Below, in pieces: positions 1 to 10,451 of a DNA stretch of 64,000 nt. Origin of the DNA: Amorphoplanes friuliensis DSM 7358 (GTDB lineage: Bacteria; Actinomycetota; Actinomycetes; Mycobacteriales; Micromonosporaceae); contig NC_022657.1 of assembly GCF_000494755.1 (NCBI RefSeq), forward strand, positions 6,362,001 to 6,426,000. The letters run 5' to 3'. A model generated the notes under the pieces. It was not told the origin of the DNA, made no database searches, and saw only the letters and a program-made list of their open reading frames with translations. Made by a program: the position numbers and the translations under genes. How positions within the stretch are numbered: position 1 is the first letter of the stretch; every line of letters begins with the position of its first letter.

Positions 1-125
1 CGAATGAAGTCAGCTTCTGCACCGTTTCGGTCATGCTCCCGAGACTGGCAGGCGGCGCCGCCGGCCAGTAGCGCCGATCGCGCAAGCCCGCCATGCGCAA
101 CCGGCATGTTTGATCGACGAGACTC

Positions 126-1022
126 ATGAACGACCTGACTTTCACCGGGCTACGCGTCATCTCGCAGGTTGCCGCGTCCGGGTCGATATCCGCGGCGGCG
201 GCCACGCTGGGGTACACCCAGTCCGGAATTTCTCGGCAGCTGGCGGCGATGGAGAAAGCCGCCGGCACGGCGTTGTTCGAGCGCCATCCACGCGGCGTAC
301 AGCCCACACCCGCGGGCGCTGTTCTGGTCCGGCACGCCCTTGCGCTGTTGCACGGTGCCGAGACCGCTGTCGCGGAGATCGACGCCATGCTGGGCCTGGT
401 CACCGGGACGGTCACGGTGGGCGCGTTCCCGACCGGACAGGTTCTGCTCGTACCCCGCGCTGTGGTCCACATGCGCGCCGAGCATCCCTCCGCCACCGTA
501 CGCATCAGGGAAGGAAGTTCTGCCGACCAGATCCGTCACCTGCGGGACGGGCACCTCGACGTGGCGGTCGTCGCCTACCAGCCGGACTTCGGTCAGTCCC
601 TCGACGGATTACTCTGCTCCCCGATCCTCGAAGGGCAGCTGCTCGTCGCAGTGCCACCCGGACATCCATTGTCGGACCGCGACAGCCTGACCCTCGACGA
701 TCTGTCCTGTCAGTCCTGGATAGTCGGCGGCAGCGGTACGGGGGACGCGCAGTTCGGCCCCTGGGCGGGCGCGACCGACCCGGAGATCGCGTACATGGTG
801 CGGCACTGGCCTGAGCGACTGGGTTTTGTCGCCGCGGGTCTGGGACTCGCGGTCGTGCCGGCGGCAATCGCGGCCGTGCTCCTGCCCGGAGGCATCCGGG
901 CGATCCCGGTTGCCGACCCGGACCGGCCCCACCCCATGGTGCTCGGGCTCACGAGACCCAACCCGACACCGATCACCTGCGCCTTCATGAGGTCACTCAA
1001 GCTCGTGGCGTCGAATCTGTGA
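126..1022 (+). CDS. LysR-family transcriptional regulator
   Basis: A 298-residue protein with the LysR layout: an N-terminal winged helix-turn-helix (about residues 4-62, with the typical SGSISAAAATLGYTQSGISRQ-type recognition region) followed by a periplasmic-binding-protein-like effector domain (about 90-290). Length is normal for the family. The ATG at 126 lies just downstream of an unremarkable leader and gives the conserved N-terminus directly. It ends 3 bp before the end of a convergent LysR gene, so it does not share an operon with it. The usual arrangement, a divergent target gene on its left, cannot be checked because only 125 bp of upstream sequence is in the window. Effector and target are unknown. 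Confidence 0.9.
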   Translation: MNDLTFTGLRVISQVAASGSISAAAATLGYTQSGISRQLAAMEKAAGTALFERHPRGVQPTPAGAVLVRHALALLHGAETAVAEIDAMLGLVTGTVTVGAFPTGQVLLVPRAVVHMRAEHPSATVRIREGSSADQIRHLRDGHLDVAVVAYQPDFGQSLDGLLCSPILEGQLLVAVPPGHPLSDRDSLTLDDLSCQSWIVGGSGTGDAQFGPWAGATDPEIAYMVRHWPERLGFVAAGLGLAVVPAAIAAVLLPGGIRAIPVADPDRPHPMVLGLTRPNPTPITCAFMRSLKLVASNL

Positions 1023-1025
1023 GCC

Positions 1026-1946
1026 TCAGGTCGCCCAGATCAGCTCGTCACGGCGGTTCCGAACCTCCTGGTGGAGAGCTTCGCGCAGCACCAGCACCTC
1101 CTTGCGGCGCATCGCCTCCCGACGCGCCGCGAGGGTGACCTGGACGCGGGCAGGCGGCACGTACGCAGTCACAAGCCGGATGCCGGATGCCGTGTCGGCC
1201 ACAAATTTCGACAGGAACCCGATGCCTACACCGCGGCGTACCGCTTCGAGCTGCGCAAAGATGTTCGTCGAGCTGAATCGAATCAGGGGCTTCGACACGT
1301 ACCGTTCGATGTCCAGTTCGCGCACCCGCTGCAGGGAATCCACGAAGAAGACCAACGCGTGTGCATTCAGTTCTTCGAGCGACGCCGGGTCGCCATGTTT
1401 GTCCAGATAGGCGTCGCTGCCGTAGAACCCGCTGTCGTACTCGCACAGTCTTTCGGTGAACAATGTGCTGCCCTGGGGGCCACCGATGGTAATGGCGAGA
1501 TCAAAATTAGAATCGCGCAGGATCAGTTCGCGTGCCCCTGTTATCAGCTCGACGTTGAGGCCGGGATGGCGAGCCCGCACACGGGCTATCGCCGGGACCA
1601 CGAACAGGGTGCCGAAAGCGTCCGGGGCCGTGACGCGGATGGTGCCGACCAGCGCGTCGGCTTCCCGGCCGGATGCGGCGCTGGTGGCCAGGATGACCGC
1701 GTCCCGGACGGCCCTGGCGTGTTCGACCACCGCCCGCCCGGTCGTGGTCAGTTCCCAGCCGTCCTGCCTGCGGTCGAGCAGCCGGGCGCCGAGGGCCAGC
1801 TCCAGCGCTCGTAATCGGCGTGAGACGGTGGTGTGGTCGACCCCGAGGGTGCGCGCTGCCGCCGTCAGGCGACCCGTTTCCGCGACCACGGCCAGGAAGC
1901 GGAGGTCGTCCGCCCGCACGTCCCGGCCTTCGGCTTCGGGACTCAT
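1026..1946 (-). CDS. LysR-family transcriptional regulator
   Basis: LysR protein, 306 residues from the ATG at 1946. The frame is open to 2015, but the extra 23 residues do not resemble a LysR N-terminus, whereas the chosen start places the HTH (LRFLAVVAETGRLTAAARTL) about 15 residues in. The HTH is followed by the LysR effector-binding domain (TIRVTAPDAFGTLFVVPAIARV at its beginning). It faces the short-chain dehydrogenase/malic enzyme/fumarase block that starts at 2300, divergently, across about 350 bp. By the usual LysR rule it is the best local candidate regulator of that block. That assignment is inference. Confidence 0.88.
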   Translation of the reverse strand: MSPEAEGRDVRADDLRFLAVVAETGRLTAAARTLGVDHTTVSRRLRALELALGARLLDRRQDGWELTTTGRAVVEHARAVRDAVILATSAASGREADALVGTIRVTAPDAFGTLFVVPAIARVRARHPGLNVELITGARELILRDSNFDLAITIGGPQGSTLFTERLCEYDSGFYGSDAYLDKHGDPASLEELNAHALVFFVDSLQRVRELDIERYVSKPLIRFSSTNIFAQLEAVRRGVGIGFLSKFVADTASGIRLVTAYVPPARVQVTLAARREAMRRKEVLVLREALHQEVRNRRDELIWAT

Positions 1947-2299
1947 GTCGCACCTCGGCGCTTGTGCAAATCTACACACCCATCGTGCGAAGTTGCTTGT
2001 TTCCCGCTCGGCCACGGTCCTCTAGCGTCATTGCCAGGAACCCCTCGACACCACAAACGAACCCTTCGCGGCCAAACCGACCGTAGACACCCTTCCGGCA
2101 TATGAAATGGCCGATCTACTCACGGATCGTAGGCAGCCCCGCGGTGGCCAGGAACAGCATACGACCGGTCGGCGGCAGAAGGGCACGGCACGCTGCCCGT
2201 CACCACCGAACAGTGACCGGCTGCCGGGGAAATTCCATTCTTCGCCACCATTCGGCACGGCATCACCGTCAGGTCGCGCCCCTAGGAAAGGACTTCCCC
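1947..2299. other. divergent intergenic region upstream of LysR and SDR genes
   Basis: About 350 bp separate the divergent LysR start (1946) and the SDR start (2300). It is lower in GC than the flanking genes near 1975-2010 and 2230-2250. No second gene is convincing: an open frame begins at 2102 in phase with the SDR but lacks any SDR-like sequence before residue 67. An AGGAAAGGA ribosome-binding site at 2284-2292 precedes the SDR start. Confidence 0.5.
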
Positions 2300-3154
2300 G
2301 TGCGGATGAACAAGGTGCTGATCACCGGCGCAGGAACCGGATTCGGTCACGAAGTCGCCCTGCGGCTCGCCGAGAAGGGTTTCGACGTGATCGCCACCGT
2401 CGAGATCTACGGCCAGATCCAGACGCTCAAGCGTCAGGCGCACGAGCGCGGCGTGAAACTCCAGGTCGAGAAGCTGGACGTCACCAACGAGGGCGATCGC
2501 CGTAAAGCCCTCGGCTGGGGAGTGGAGATCCTGGTCAACAACGCCGGCATCGGTGAGGGCGGGTCGACCGTCGACATCCCTGCCGCCAACATCCGCAACG
2601 AGTGGGAAGTCAATGTCACCGGTCCGCTGCTTCTCACTCAGGGCATCGCCAAGCAGATGGCCCGGCGCGGTGCCGGCCGCATCGTGTGGGTCTCGTCCCG
2701 TGAGGGACTGAACGTCAATCCGTTCACCGGCATCTACGCCGCTTCCAAGCATGCCGTCGAAGCCATCGCCGAGACCATGAAGCTCGAGCTGCAGGAGTTC
2801 GGGGTCGAGGTCGCGACGGTGAACCCCGGGCCGTTCCTCACCGGTTTCAACGACCGGATCTTCCAGACCTACCACAGCTGGGAGGACGATCCGGCCGATC
2901 GGCTCTTCGATTACGACAAGCTCGCGTTCCCCCGCGCCCAGTACGACCCGGAGCCGGTCTACGCGACCATGACCGCGGTCGCGGCCGGCGAGATCGACAC
3001 GTACCGCAACCTCGAGCCGAAAGAAATGATCGAGGAAACCAAGAACCTCATCATGGCGCCGTGGGACAAGAAGACCACTGACGGCCTGGGCACCCGGCCG
3101 GACCAGGTCCAGAGCTCCTACGACATGGAGCCCGAGACCCTCATCACCCCTTAG
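2300..3154 (+). CDS. short-chain dehydrogenase/reductase (SDR)
   Basis: Classical SDR, 284 residues. A strong ribosome-binding site at 2284-2292 sets the start at GTG 2300 (or ATG 2306), although the frame is open back to 2102. The NAD(P)-binding glycine motif TGAGTGFG is at residues 9-16, NNAG follows in the middle (LVNNAGIG), and the catalytic Ser133 and Tyr146-x3-Lys150 (YAASK) are all present, so the enzyme should be active. The substrate is not predictable from sequence. It is followed after 50 bp by malic enzyme and fumarase on the same strand, suggesting a link to C4-acid metabolism. Its C-terminal 60 residues (rich in acidic residues, LITP end) are not typical of the core fold and may shape substrate specificity. 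Confidence 0.9.
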   Translation: MRMNKVLITGAGTGFGHEVALRLAEKGFDVIATVEIYGQIQTLKRQAHERGVKLQVEKLDVTNEGDRRKALGWGVEILVNNAGIGEGGSTVDIPAANIRNEWEVNVTGPLLLTQGIAKQMARRGAGRIVWVSSREGLNVNPFTGIYAASKHAVEAIAETMKLELQEFGVEVATVNPGPFLTGFNDRIFQTYHSWEDDPADRLFDYDKLAFPRAQYDPEPVYATMTAVAAGEIDTYRNLEPKEMIEETKNLIMAPWDKKTTDGLGTRPDQVQSSYDMEPETLITP

Positions 3155-3204
3155 GCCCCTCCCCCGCACGCCGCCCGCAGGACTCGCTGACGACAGGGAA
3201 TCAG

Positions 3205-4869
3205 ATGAGCAAGCAATCCGGGGATCGCGCACGGACGGTCCTGAGTGATCCGCTCCGAAGTCGCGGTACAGCGTTCGACTACGAGCAACGTCGCCGGCTC
3301 GGTCTCACCGGCCGGCTGCCGGCGGTCACCGAGACCCTCGACCAACAGGCGTCCCGCTGCTACGAGCAGTTGTCACGCATCGACACCCCCATCGCCCAGT
3401 TCATCTACCTCGACCTTCTCCACGACCGTAACCAGACCCTGTACTTCAAGGTTCTCGCCGACCATCTCGCCGAGCTGCTGCCCGTCGTGTACGACCCCAC
3501 GGTCGGGCAGGCCATCAAGGAATGGAGCCGGGACTACCGCGTCGCCCAGGCGGCCTTCCTCTCCATCGACCACGTCGAGGACATCAGGGTCTCGCTCGAG
3601 TCGTTCGGGCTCGGCGCCGATGACGTCGATCTGATCGTGTGCACCGACGCGGAGGAGATCCTGGGTATCGGGGACTGGGGCGTCAACGGTGTGGAGATCT
3701 CGGTGGGCAAACTCGCCGTCTACACCGCCGCCGCCGGCATCAACCCCGGGCGCGTCATCGCCGTGAGCCTCGACTGCGGCACCAACAACGCATCGCTGCT
3801 CAACGACCCCACCTATCTGGGTAATCGCCACTCGCGGGTGTCCGGCCAGCGCTACGACAGATTCATCGCCGAATACCTGCGGATCGCGGCGGAGCTGTTT
3901 CCCAACGCCATCCTGCACTTCGAGGACTTCGGCCCCGAGAACGCACGGCGCATCCTCGATCGGTACCGCGGTGACTACCGGATCTTCAACGATGACATGC
4001 AGGGCACCGGCGCCATCGTCGTGGCTTCGGTCCTGTCAGGCATGAAGGTGACCCGGCAGACCTTCGCGGAGCAACGTCTTGTGGTCTTCGGCGCGGGAAC
4101 GGCCGGAACGGGCATGGCCGACCAGCTCGCAGCGGGCATGGTCCGCGACGGACTGTCCGAGGAGCAGGCCAAGGACCGGGTCTGGCTCATCGACAAACAC
4201 GGTCTGGTCGTCGACGACATGGTGGACCTGCCCGGCTACCAGCGGGCCTACGCCCGTGCGGCCGACGAGGTACGCGGCTGGAAGAGGACAAACGGGAGCA
4301 TCGACCTGCTCACCGTCATCGAGGAGGTCAAGCCGACCATCCTCATCGGCACCTCGACGGTGCACGGCGCGTTCACCGAAGAGGTCGTCCGGGCGTTGTG
4401 CACGGGCGTGGAGCGGCCGATCCTGCTGCCGTTGTCCAACCCGACCGAACGCATCGAAGTCATGCCCCAGGACGCCATCGACTGGTCCGGCGGCAAGGCA
4501 CTGGTCGCGGTGGGCATCCCCACCGATCCTCACGACCACGACGGTGTCACCTACACCATCGGGCAGGCCAACAACTCGCTGCTCTATCCGGGACTCGGGC
4601 TGGGCGCGATCGTGTCCGGCGCCACCCACATCACCGACGGCATGCTGCTCGCTGCGGCCGAGGCGGTCGCCTCCCAGGTCGATCCCACGCCGCCCGGTGC
4701 CTCACTGCTGCCACCGGTGCAGAACCTCCGGGCCTCCTCCGCCATCGCCGCGTTCGCTGTCGCGCAGGCCGCGGCACGCGACGGCGTCGCCACCCGGGCG
4801 CACGACGATCTCACCCAGGCCGTCCAGGACGCCATGTGGCAGGCCGCCTACCCGGATGCGGAGGCCTAG
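3205..4869 (+). CDS. maeA: NAD-dependent malic enzyme (oxaloacetate-decarboxylating)
   Basis: A 554-residue malic enzyme of the long (SfcA/MaeA) type, converting malate to pyruvate and CO2 with reduction of NAD(P). The N-terminal malic domain contains the catalytic tyrosine region, and the metal-binding segment HFEDFG and signature FNDDMQGTGAIV are clear around residues 238-272. The Rossmann motif VVFGAGTAGTG follows near residue 292. Length agrees with E. coli SfcA (about 565). The next gene, fumarase, starts 3 bp after the stop, so the two are almost certainly co-transcribed and would act in sequence: fumarate to malate to pyruvate. NAD preference is inferred from family length class, not proven. 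Confidence 0.93.
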   Translation: MSKQSGDRARTVLSDPLRSRGTAFDYEQRRRLGLTGRLPAVTETLDQQASRCYEQLSRIDTPIAQFIYLDLLHDRNQTLYFKVLADHLAELLPVVYDPTVGQAIKEWSRDYRVAQAAFLSIDHVEDIRVSLESFGLGADDVDLIVCTDAEEILGIGDWGVNGVEISVGKLAVYTAAAGINPGRVIAVSLDCGTNNASLLNDPTYLGNRHSRVSGQRYDRFIAEYLRIAAELFPNAILHFEDFGPENARRILDRYRGDYRIFNDDMQGTGAIVVASVLSGMKVTRQTFAEQRLVVFGAGTAGTGMADQLAAGMVRDGLSEEQAKDRVWLIDKHGLVVDDMVDLPGYQRAYARAADEVRGWKRTNGSIDLLTVIEEVKPTILIGTSTVHGAFTEEVVRALCTGVERPILLPLSNPTERIEVMPQDAIDWSGGKALVAVGIPTDPHDHDGVTYTIGQANNSLLYPGLGLGAIVSGATHITDGMLLAAAEAVASQVDPTPPGASLLPPVQNLRASSAIAAFAVAQAAARDGVATRAHDDLTQAVQDAMWQAAYPDAEA

Positions 4870-4872
4870 ACC

Positions 4873-6378
<1,506 letters not shown>

Positions 6379-6631
6379 CTTTCACGGCCTTTTGCGCCAT
6401 TCCGAAGTCACGCTTCGTACTTCGAAATTTACGTTTCGTAAGGACGTCGGTGGTTGCACTTCCGGTCGGATCGGAGCGTTGACAGTCTCAGCGCTTTACG
6501 GATACGTTGTAGCCGTAAAGCTTTATGGCTACAACGTATTCGAAAACCGATCTCCTTCGAACTGGGCCGCCGCCATGAACCTGCCGTTCACCGTGATGCG
6601 AAGCGGCAGAATCCTCGAGGAGTCATCCCTG
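6379..6631. other. intergenic region between fumC and the PfpI-family gene
   Basis: About 250 bp, clearly more AT-rich than its neighbours. It holds two short TTCG/TACG-rich repeats near 6408-6441 (CTTCGTACTTCG, TTTCGTAAGG), a near-consensus promoter with overlapping palindromes (annotated separately) and a leader of about 90 nt before the GTG at 6632. An open frame passes through, but nothing before 6632 looks coding. Confidence 0.6.
6479..6539 (+). promoter_or_regulatory. promoter with overlapping palindromic operators
   Basis: A sigma-70-like promoter, TTGACA (6479-6484) and TACGTT (6503-6508) with an 18-bp spacer, is embedded in two overlapping inverted repeats. One is GCTTTACGG...CCGTAAAGC (6493-6501/6513-6521). 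The other is ATACGTTGTAGCC...GGCTACAACGTAT (6502-6514/6527-6539), whose 12-bp centre is itself almost palindromic around AAGCTT. The -10 lies inside the second repeat, so a bound repressor would block transcription. The half-sites match a GGNTAC-N3-GTAGCC pattern also seen at 10323-10337 and 21391-21405, which points to the TetR gene at 9485-10186 as the regulator (inference). Confidence 0.7.
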
Positions 6632-7324
6632 GTGAGCAACATTCTGTTCGTTATGACCGGCGCTCGTTACTGGACACTCAAGAACGGTCATCGCCACCCG
6701 ACGGGGTACTGGGCCGAGGAGTTCGTTTCCCCGTACCGTGCGTTCACCGAGGCCGGTCACCACATCACGGTGGCCACCCCGGGCGGTGTTGTTCCCGCCG
6801 TGGACACGATGAGCCTGCGGGCGAGCATGGCGGGCAGCGAGGAGACATCCCTCGAGCTCGAGGCGGTCATCGAAGCAGCGGAGGAGCTGCGCCGGCCTGC
6901 CGTCCTCAGAGACGTCCGTCTCGACGATTACGACGCGGTCTTCTATCCCGGAGGACACGGTCCGATGGAAGACCTCGCCTTCGACCTCGACTCGGGCATG
7001 GTGCTCAGGAAAGCACTCGCCTCCGGCAAGCCACTCGGCATCGTGTGCCATGCACCGGCGGGTCTGCTCGCCACCCGCGACGAGCACGGCCACACCCCGT
7101 TCGCCGACTACCGGGTCACCGGCTTCACCAACGACGAGGAAGCCGCGGTCGGATTTGCCGACAAGGCCGAGTGGTTGATGGAAGACCGCGTCAGGGATCT
7201 GCCGACGCAGTATTCCCGCGGGCCGGCCTGGGAGGTCTACACGGTCGTGGACCGCAACCTCTACACCGGTCAGAATCCTGCATCCTCCGGCCCGGTGGCC
7301 GTCGAGATGCTGAAAGCCCTCTGA
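6632..7324 (+). CDS. DJ-1/PfpI-family (class I glutamine-amidotransferase-like) protein
   Basis: A 230-residue DJ-1/PfpI superfamily protein, close to the bacterial Hsp31/YhbO-like group of glyoxalase III or stress proteins. Start is GTG 6632, preceded by GAGGAG at 6617-6622. The nucleophile elbow with the conserved cysteine is GIVCHAPAGLL, and an acidic residue precedes it in the usual place (EEF region near residue 30). YPGGHGPMEDL matches the family's loop. It is the first gene after the palindromic promoter at 6479-6539 and is followed after 59 bp by an amidase. Likely activity is detoxification of reactive carbonyls or amide hydrolysis; this cannot be resolved by eye. Confidence 0.85.
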   Translation: MSNILFVMTGARYWTLKNGHRHPTGYWAEEFVSPYRAFTEAGHHITVATPGGVVPAVDTMSLRASMAGSEETSLELEAVIEAAEELRRPAVLRDVRLDDYDAVFYPGGHGPMEDLAFDLDSGMVLRKALASGKPLGIVCHAPAGLLATRDEHGHTPFADYRVTGFTNDEEAAVGFADKAEWLMEDRVRDLPTQYSRGPAWEVYTVVDRNLYTGQNPASSGPVAVEMLKAL

Positions 7325-7383
7325 CCCTCGCGACGGCTTCCCCTCTTGCCACCACTGCACGAGCTTCCAGATTGAGGTACGTA

Positions 7384-8790
7384 ATGGATTCCGAGATCTA
7401 CTTCTCCGACGTCACCAAGCTGGCCCACCTCATTCGCACCCGCGAGCTGTCCCCCGTGGAGGTCATGCGGGCGCACCTGGACCGCATCGAAGCCACGAAC
7501 CCTCAGGTCAACGCGGTCGTCTCTCTGGCCGACGGCGCGCTCGACGCGGCACGAAGGGCGGAGGCGGCGGTCACCGACGGCGGCGACCTCGGACCGCTGC
7601 ACGGGGTGCCCTTCACGGTCAAGGACTCGATCGACACCGCCGGTGTGCTGACCCAGCGCGGATCGCCGATCTTCAAGGGACGGGTCCCCGACACCGACGC
7701 CACCAGCGTGGCGCGCGTGAAGCAGGCCGGCGGCATCCTGATCGCCAAGACCAACCTGCCCGAGTTCTCGTACTCGACCGAGAGCGACAACCTGCTGAGC
7801 GGCCGGACCAACAACCCGTGGAACCTCGACCGGACTCCGGGCGGTTCCAGCGGTGGCGAGTCCGCAGCGATCGCGGCCGGGATGTCGCCGTTCGGTCTGG
7901 GCAGTGACCTCGCCATCTCGGTGCGCGGCCCGGCGGCGCACACCGGGATCATCGCCCTCAAGGCAACCCACGGCCGTGTTCCGGCGACCGGAATGTGGCC
8001 CCGGGTCCCCCGCCGCGACTGGCACATCGGGCCGATGGCACGCACGGTGCGCGACATCGCCCTGGCGTACTCGATTCTTCAAGGCCCGGACGGCGCCGAC
8101 GGTTACTCGATCATCCCCCGGGGCTTCGACGCCGGTGTGGGTTCGGCACCGAACCGGCCGATCCGGATCGGCTGGCTCGTCGAACCCGGCCTCGGACCCA
8201 TCCATCCGGAGGTCGCCGCGACCGTCGAGGCCGCCGCAGCCGCGTTCCAGGGTATGGGGATCGCCATCGAGCAGGTGCGCATTCCCGCGCTCGAGCGGGA
8301 CCTCGCCCTCAACGTGTACAACAAGCAGCACGTGATGGAGCTCAAGCCGGCGTTCGCCGAAGTGACACGCGGCCACGAGGACGAGATCGGGCAGATCACC
8401 AGGACGACCCTCGATACGCCGGACACCAGCGTGGCGGACTACGTCGGCGCGGAGCAGTGGATCGAGCAACTCCGCGACGGCTTCGCCGCATATTTCCAGA
8501 AGTTCGACGCGCTGCTGCTGCCCGCCACGCCGATTCCCGCTCACGCGCACGGACTTCAGGAGTTCGTGATCAACGGTGAGACAGTGCCGTTCATCTACAT
8601 GCAGAATGCGACCGTCCCGTTCAACATGACGGGCCTTCCCGCGCTGTCGATGCGGTTCGGGACGAGCAGCGAAGGCCTTCCGATCGGCGTTCAGATCGCC
8701 GCCCCGTGGTTCGCCGAATCCACGATCCTGCATCTCGCCTCGCTCCTGGAGTCCGTGAGCCCGGTGCGCAACCTCCATCCGGCGATCTGA
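7384..8790 (+). CDS. amidase-signature family amidase
   Basis: A 468-residue amidase-signature enzyme that hydrolyses carboxamides to acid and ammonia. The catalytic Lys80 (FTVKDSID), cis-Ser155 (GGSSGG) and nucleophile Ser179 are present with the family spacing of 24 residues between the two serines. The residues just before the nucleophile are unusual: the common D-x-G-G-S reads D-L-A-I-S, so the oxyanion-loop glycines are replaced while the serine is kept. ATG 7384 follows a GAGG at about 7374. Co-directional with the PfpI gene (59 bp before) and an NAD(P)-binding protein (22 bp after), probably one operon from the promoter at 6479. Confidence 0.92.
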   Translation: MDSEIYFSDVTKLAHLIRTRELSPVEVMRAHLDRIEATNPQVNAVVSLADGALDAARRAEAAVTDGGDLGPLHGVPFTVKDSIDTAGVLTQRGSPIFKGRVPDTDATSVARVKQAGGILIAKTNLPEFSYSTESDNLLSGRTNNPWNLDRTPGGSSGGESAAIAAGMSPFGLGSDLAISVRGPAAHTGIIALKATHGRVPATGMWPRVPRRDWHIGPMARTVRDIALAYSILQGPDGADGYSIIPRGFDAGVGSAPNRPIRIGWLVEPGLGPIHPEVAATVEAAAAAFQGMGIAIEQVRIPALERDLALNVYNKQHVMELKPAFAEVTRGHEDEIGQITRTTLDTPDTSVADYVGAEQWIEQLRDGFAAYFQKFDALLLPATPIPAHAHGLQEFVINGETVPFIYMQNATVPFNMTGLPALSMRFGTSSEGLPIGVQIAAPWFAESTILHLASLLESVSPVRNLHPAI

Positions 8791-8812
8791 ACCAGACCAG
8801 GAGACGACCAAG

Positions 8813-9499
8813 GTGAAGATCTTCATCATCGGGATCACCGGCGGTGTCGGCGGACAGGTCGCCAGGAAGTTGCGGGAGCAGGGCGACGACGTCGCCGGGC
8901 TCGTTCGCCGCGAGGAGCAGAAGGGCGAACTCGCCGAGTTCGGAGCCGTCGGGCACGTCGGTGATCTGACCAACGGTTCCGCTCGGGCACTGGCCGACAT
9001 GATCGGCGATGCGGAGACGATCGTCTTCTCCGCCGGTGCCGGAGGCGGCAGCCGGGAAGCGATCGCCGCCATCGACCGCGACGGCGTCATCAAAGCCATC
9101 GAGGCGGCACACCTCGCGAAGGTGCAGCGCTTCGTGCTGGTGTCGGTCTTCCCCGAGGCGTGGCGGGACCGCTTCGAGGGCGACGGTTTCGAGTACTACA
9201 TCCGCATGAAAAAGCAGGCTGATGTTGCACTCTCCCGGAGCGGCCTCGACTGGGTCATCCTCCGGCCGGCCGCGCTGCAGGACTATTCCGGCCGGGGAAC
9301 GATCGCTCTGGGCCCGGCGGAGATCCACGAGCAGGTGTCACGCGAGGATGTCGCCACGACACTGGCGGCTGTCGTCCATGAGACCGGCATCAGCCGCCAG
9401 ATCCTGGAGCTGAACGCCGGTGACACCCCGGTCAGCGAAGCGATCCGGGCCGCGGTGCGTGACACGACGCGGGCAGGTGAGGACTCACGCGGGAGCTGA
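8813..9499 (+). CDS. NAD(P)-binding atypical SDR (NmrA/YhfK-like)
   Basis: A 228-residue protein with the atypical-SDR Rossmann fingerprint GITGGVGGQVA at residues 7-17 and no Tyr-x3-Lys catalytic pair in the usual place, as in NAD(P)H-sensing or isomerase-type members (YhfK, NmrA-like). A GAGACGACC leader precedes ATG 8813. It is the last gene of the 6632-9499 block. Its 3' end overlaps the convergent TetR gene by 15 bp, so antisense interference between the two transcripts is possible. The role may be redox sensing or a reductase step for the amidase product; the sequence alone does not decide. Confidence 0.82.
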   Translation: MKIFIIGITGGVGGQVARKLREQGDDVAGLVRREEQKGELAEFGAVGHVGDLTNGSARALADMIGDAETIVFSAGAGGGSREAIAAIDRDGVIKAIEAAHLAKVQRFVLVSVFPEAWRDRFEGDGFEYYIRMKKQADVALSRSGLDWVILRPAALQDYSGRGTIALGPAEIHEQVSREDVATTLAAVVHETGISRQILELNAGDTPVSEAIRAAVRDTTRAGEDSRGS

Positions 9500-10186
9500 G
9501 GTGTCCTCCGCGGGCGGTGCGGACCTGAGGAGTCCCGTGGTCAGTGCATCGAAGATCAGACCGAGCCCGAACTCGAACTCCTCGTCCAGCGGACGGGGCA
9601 GCAGGTGCACCACCGAAGCTGTGGCGGGGTACCGGTCCCCGCCCGCCCCTCCGAAGGTGTTGTCCAGCGTCGAGCGGCTGACCGTCGCGTCGTTCTGCAT
9701 CGCGAACCCGACCACGTAGTGAGAGATCGTCGCGACCGTGTTGACAGCCATCATCGGGGTGAAGCCGGCCTTGATCAGAGCGGCCAGCATCCGTTCGCGG
9801 ATGGTCATGCCGTTCGGTCCGAGCGGGAATCTGTTCGTGAACAGGTGCGCCGAGGCGTTGTGGCTCGACAGGACCCGGTACGAGATTCGGGCGGAGGCCC
9901 GGCAGACCTCGTCCCAGTTCGCGTTCGCCTCGAGGTGGGCCCGGATCTGCTGGTCAGCCTGGCCGAGCAGGTGATCCATGACAAGGCCGAGCAGTTCCGA
10001 GCGGCTCTCGACGTGGCGGTAGAGCGTCGCGGTGCTCGACGAGAGACGTTTGGCCACAGCTCGGAAGGTGAGAGCGTCCGCGCCCCCCTCGTCGATGACG
10101 CCGAGCGCTGCCTCGACGATGCGGGCGCGGCCGAGGGCGGGACGTCCCCGGGGCCGCTTCGGTTCGTTCATGGCCGGACTGTCCAT
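9485..10186 (-). CDS. TetR/AcrR-family transcriptional regulator
   Basis: A 233-residue TetR regulator. The N-terminal HTH is complete (IVEAALGVIDEGGADALTF; helix 3 STATLYRHV) after a basic, proline-rich tail. The C-terminal half resembles the TetR_C-type domain of actinobacterial repressors. Start 10186 has GGGGAG upstream; ATG 10171 is an alternative. It converges on the PfpI-amidase-SDR block and faces a membrane-protein gene divergently. A degenerate copy of the GGCTAC-N3-GTAGCC operator lies in that divergent space (10323-10337), better copies at 6500-6539 and 21391-21405. I infer that this protein represses itself, the amidase block and possibly the FAD-monooxygenase operon. Confidence 0.9.
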   Translation of the reverse strand: MDSPAMNEPKRPRGRPALGRARIVEAALGVIDEGGADALTFRAVAKRLSSSTATLYRHVESRSELLGLVMDHLLGQADQQIRAHLEANANWDEVCRASARISYRVLSSHNASAHLFTNRFPLGPNGMTIRERMLAALIKAGFTPMMAVNTVATISHYVVGFAMQNDATVSRSTLDNTFGGAGGDRYPATASVVHLLPRPLDEEFEFGLGLIFDALTTGLLRSAPPAEDTSAPA

Positions 10187-10322
10187 CCGATCGCGTCTCC
10201 CCTCACGAGTACGAAGCCGCGCCCCTCGGGGTCAAGGCAGCACGGAGACGCTACACGCCTGGTAACCGCGCGACGTAATACGGGCATTTGTTGCGTTATA
10301 CACCACCTCGCCGAGTGATTAC

Positions 10323-10347
10323 GGAGACAACGTAGCCATCAATACCG
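10323..10347. promoter_or_regulatory. operator-like sequence matching sites at 6.5 and 21.4 kb
   Basis: GGAGAC-AAC-GTAGCC (10323-10337) continues as ATCAATACCG. The 16 bp at 10332-10347 differ by one base from 21400-21415. The right half-site GTAGCC is exact; the left arm has two mismatches to GGCTAC. It sits about 140 bp upstream of the TetR start. Confidence 0.5.
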
Positions 10348-10451
10348 ATCGCAGACCCCCTCATCGTCGTCAGTTCACTCCCGCAGCCACCCCTGCGCAG
10401 CAGACCGACTCCCTGCGCGAGGGGATCTACGTCACCTTCACCGCACTGTCG

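Noticed and set aside
7270..9099. A 609-codon open frame on the - strand opposite the amidase
   Set aside because: Antisense to the clearly recognisable amidase and reductase; no ribosome-binding site or family motifs.
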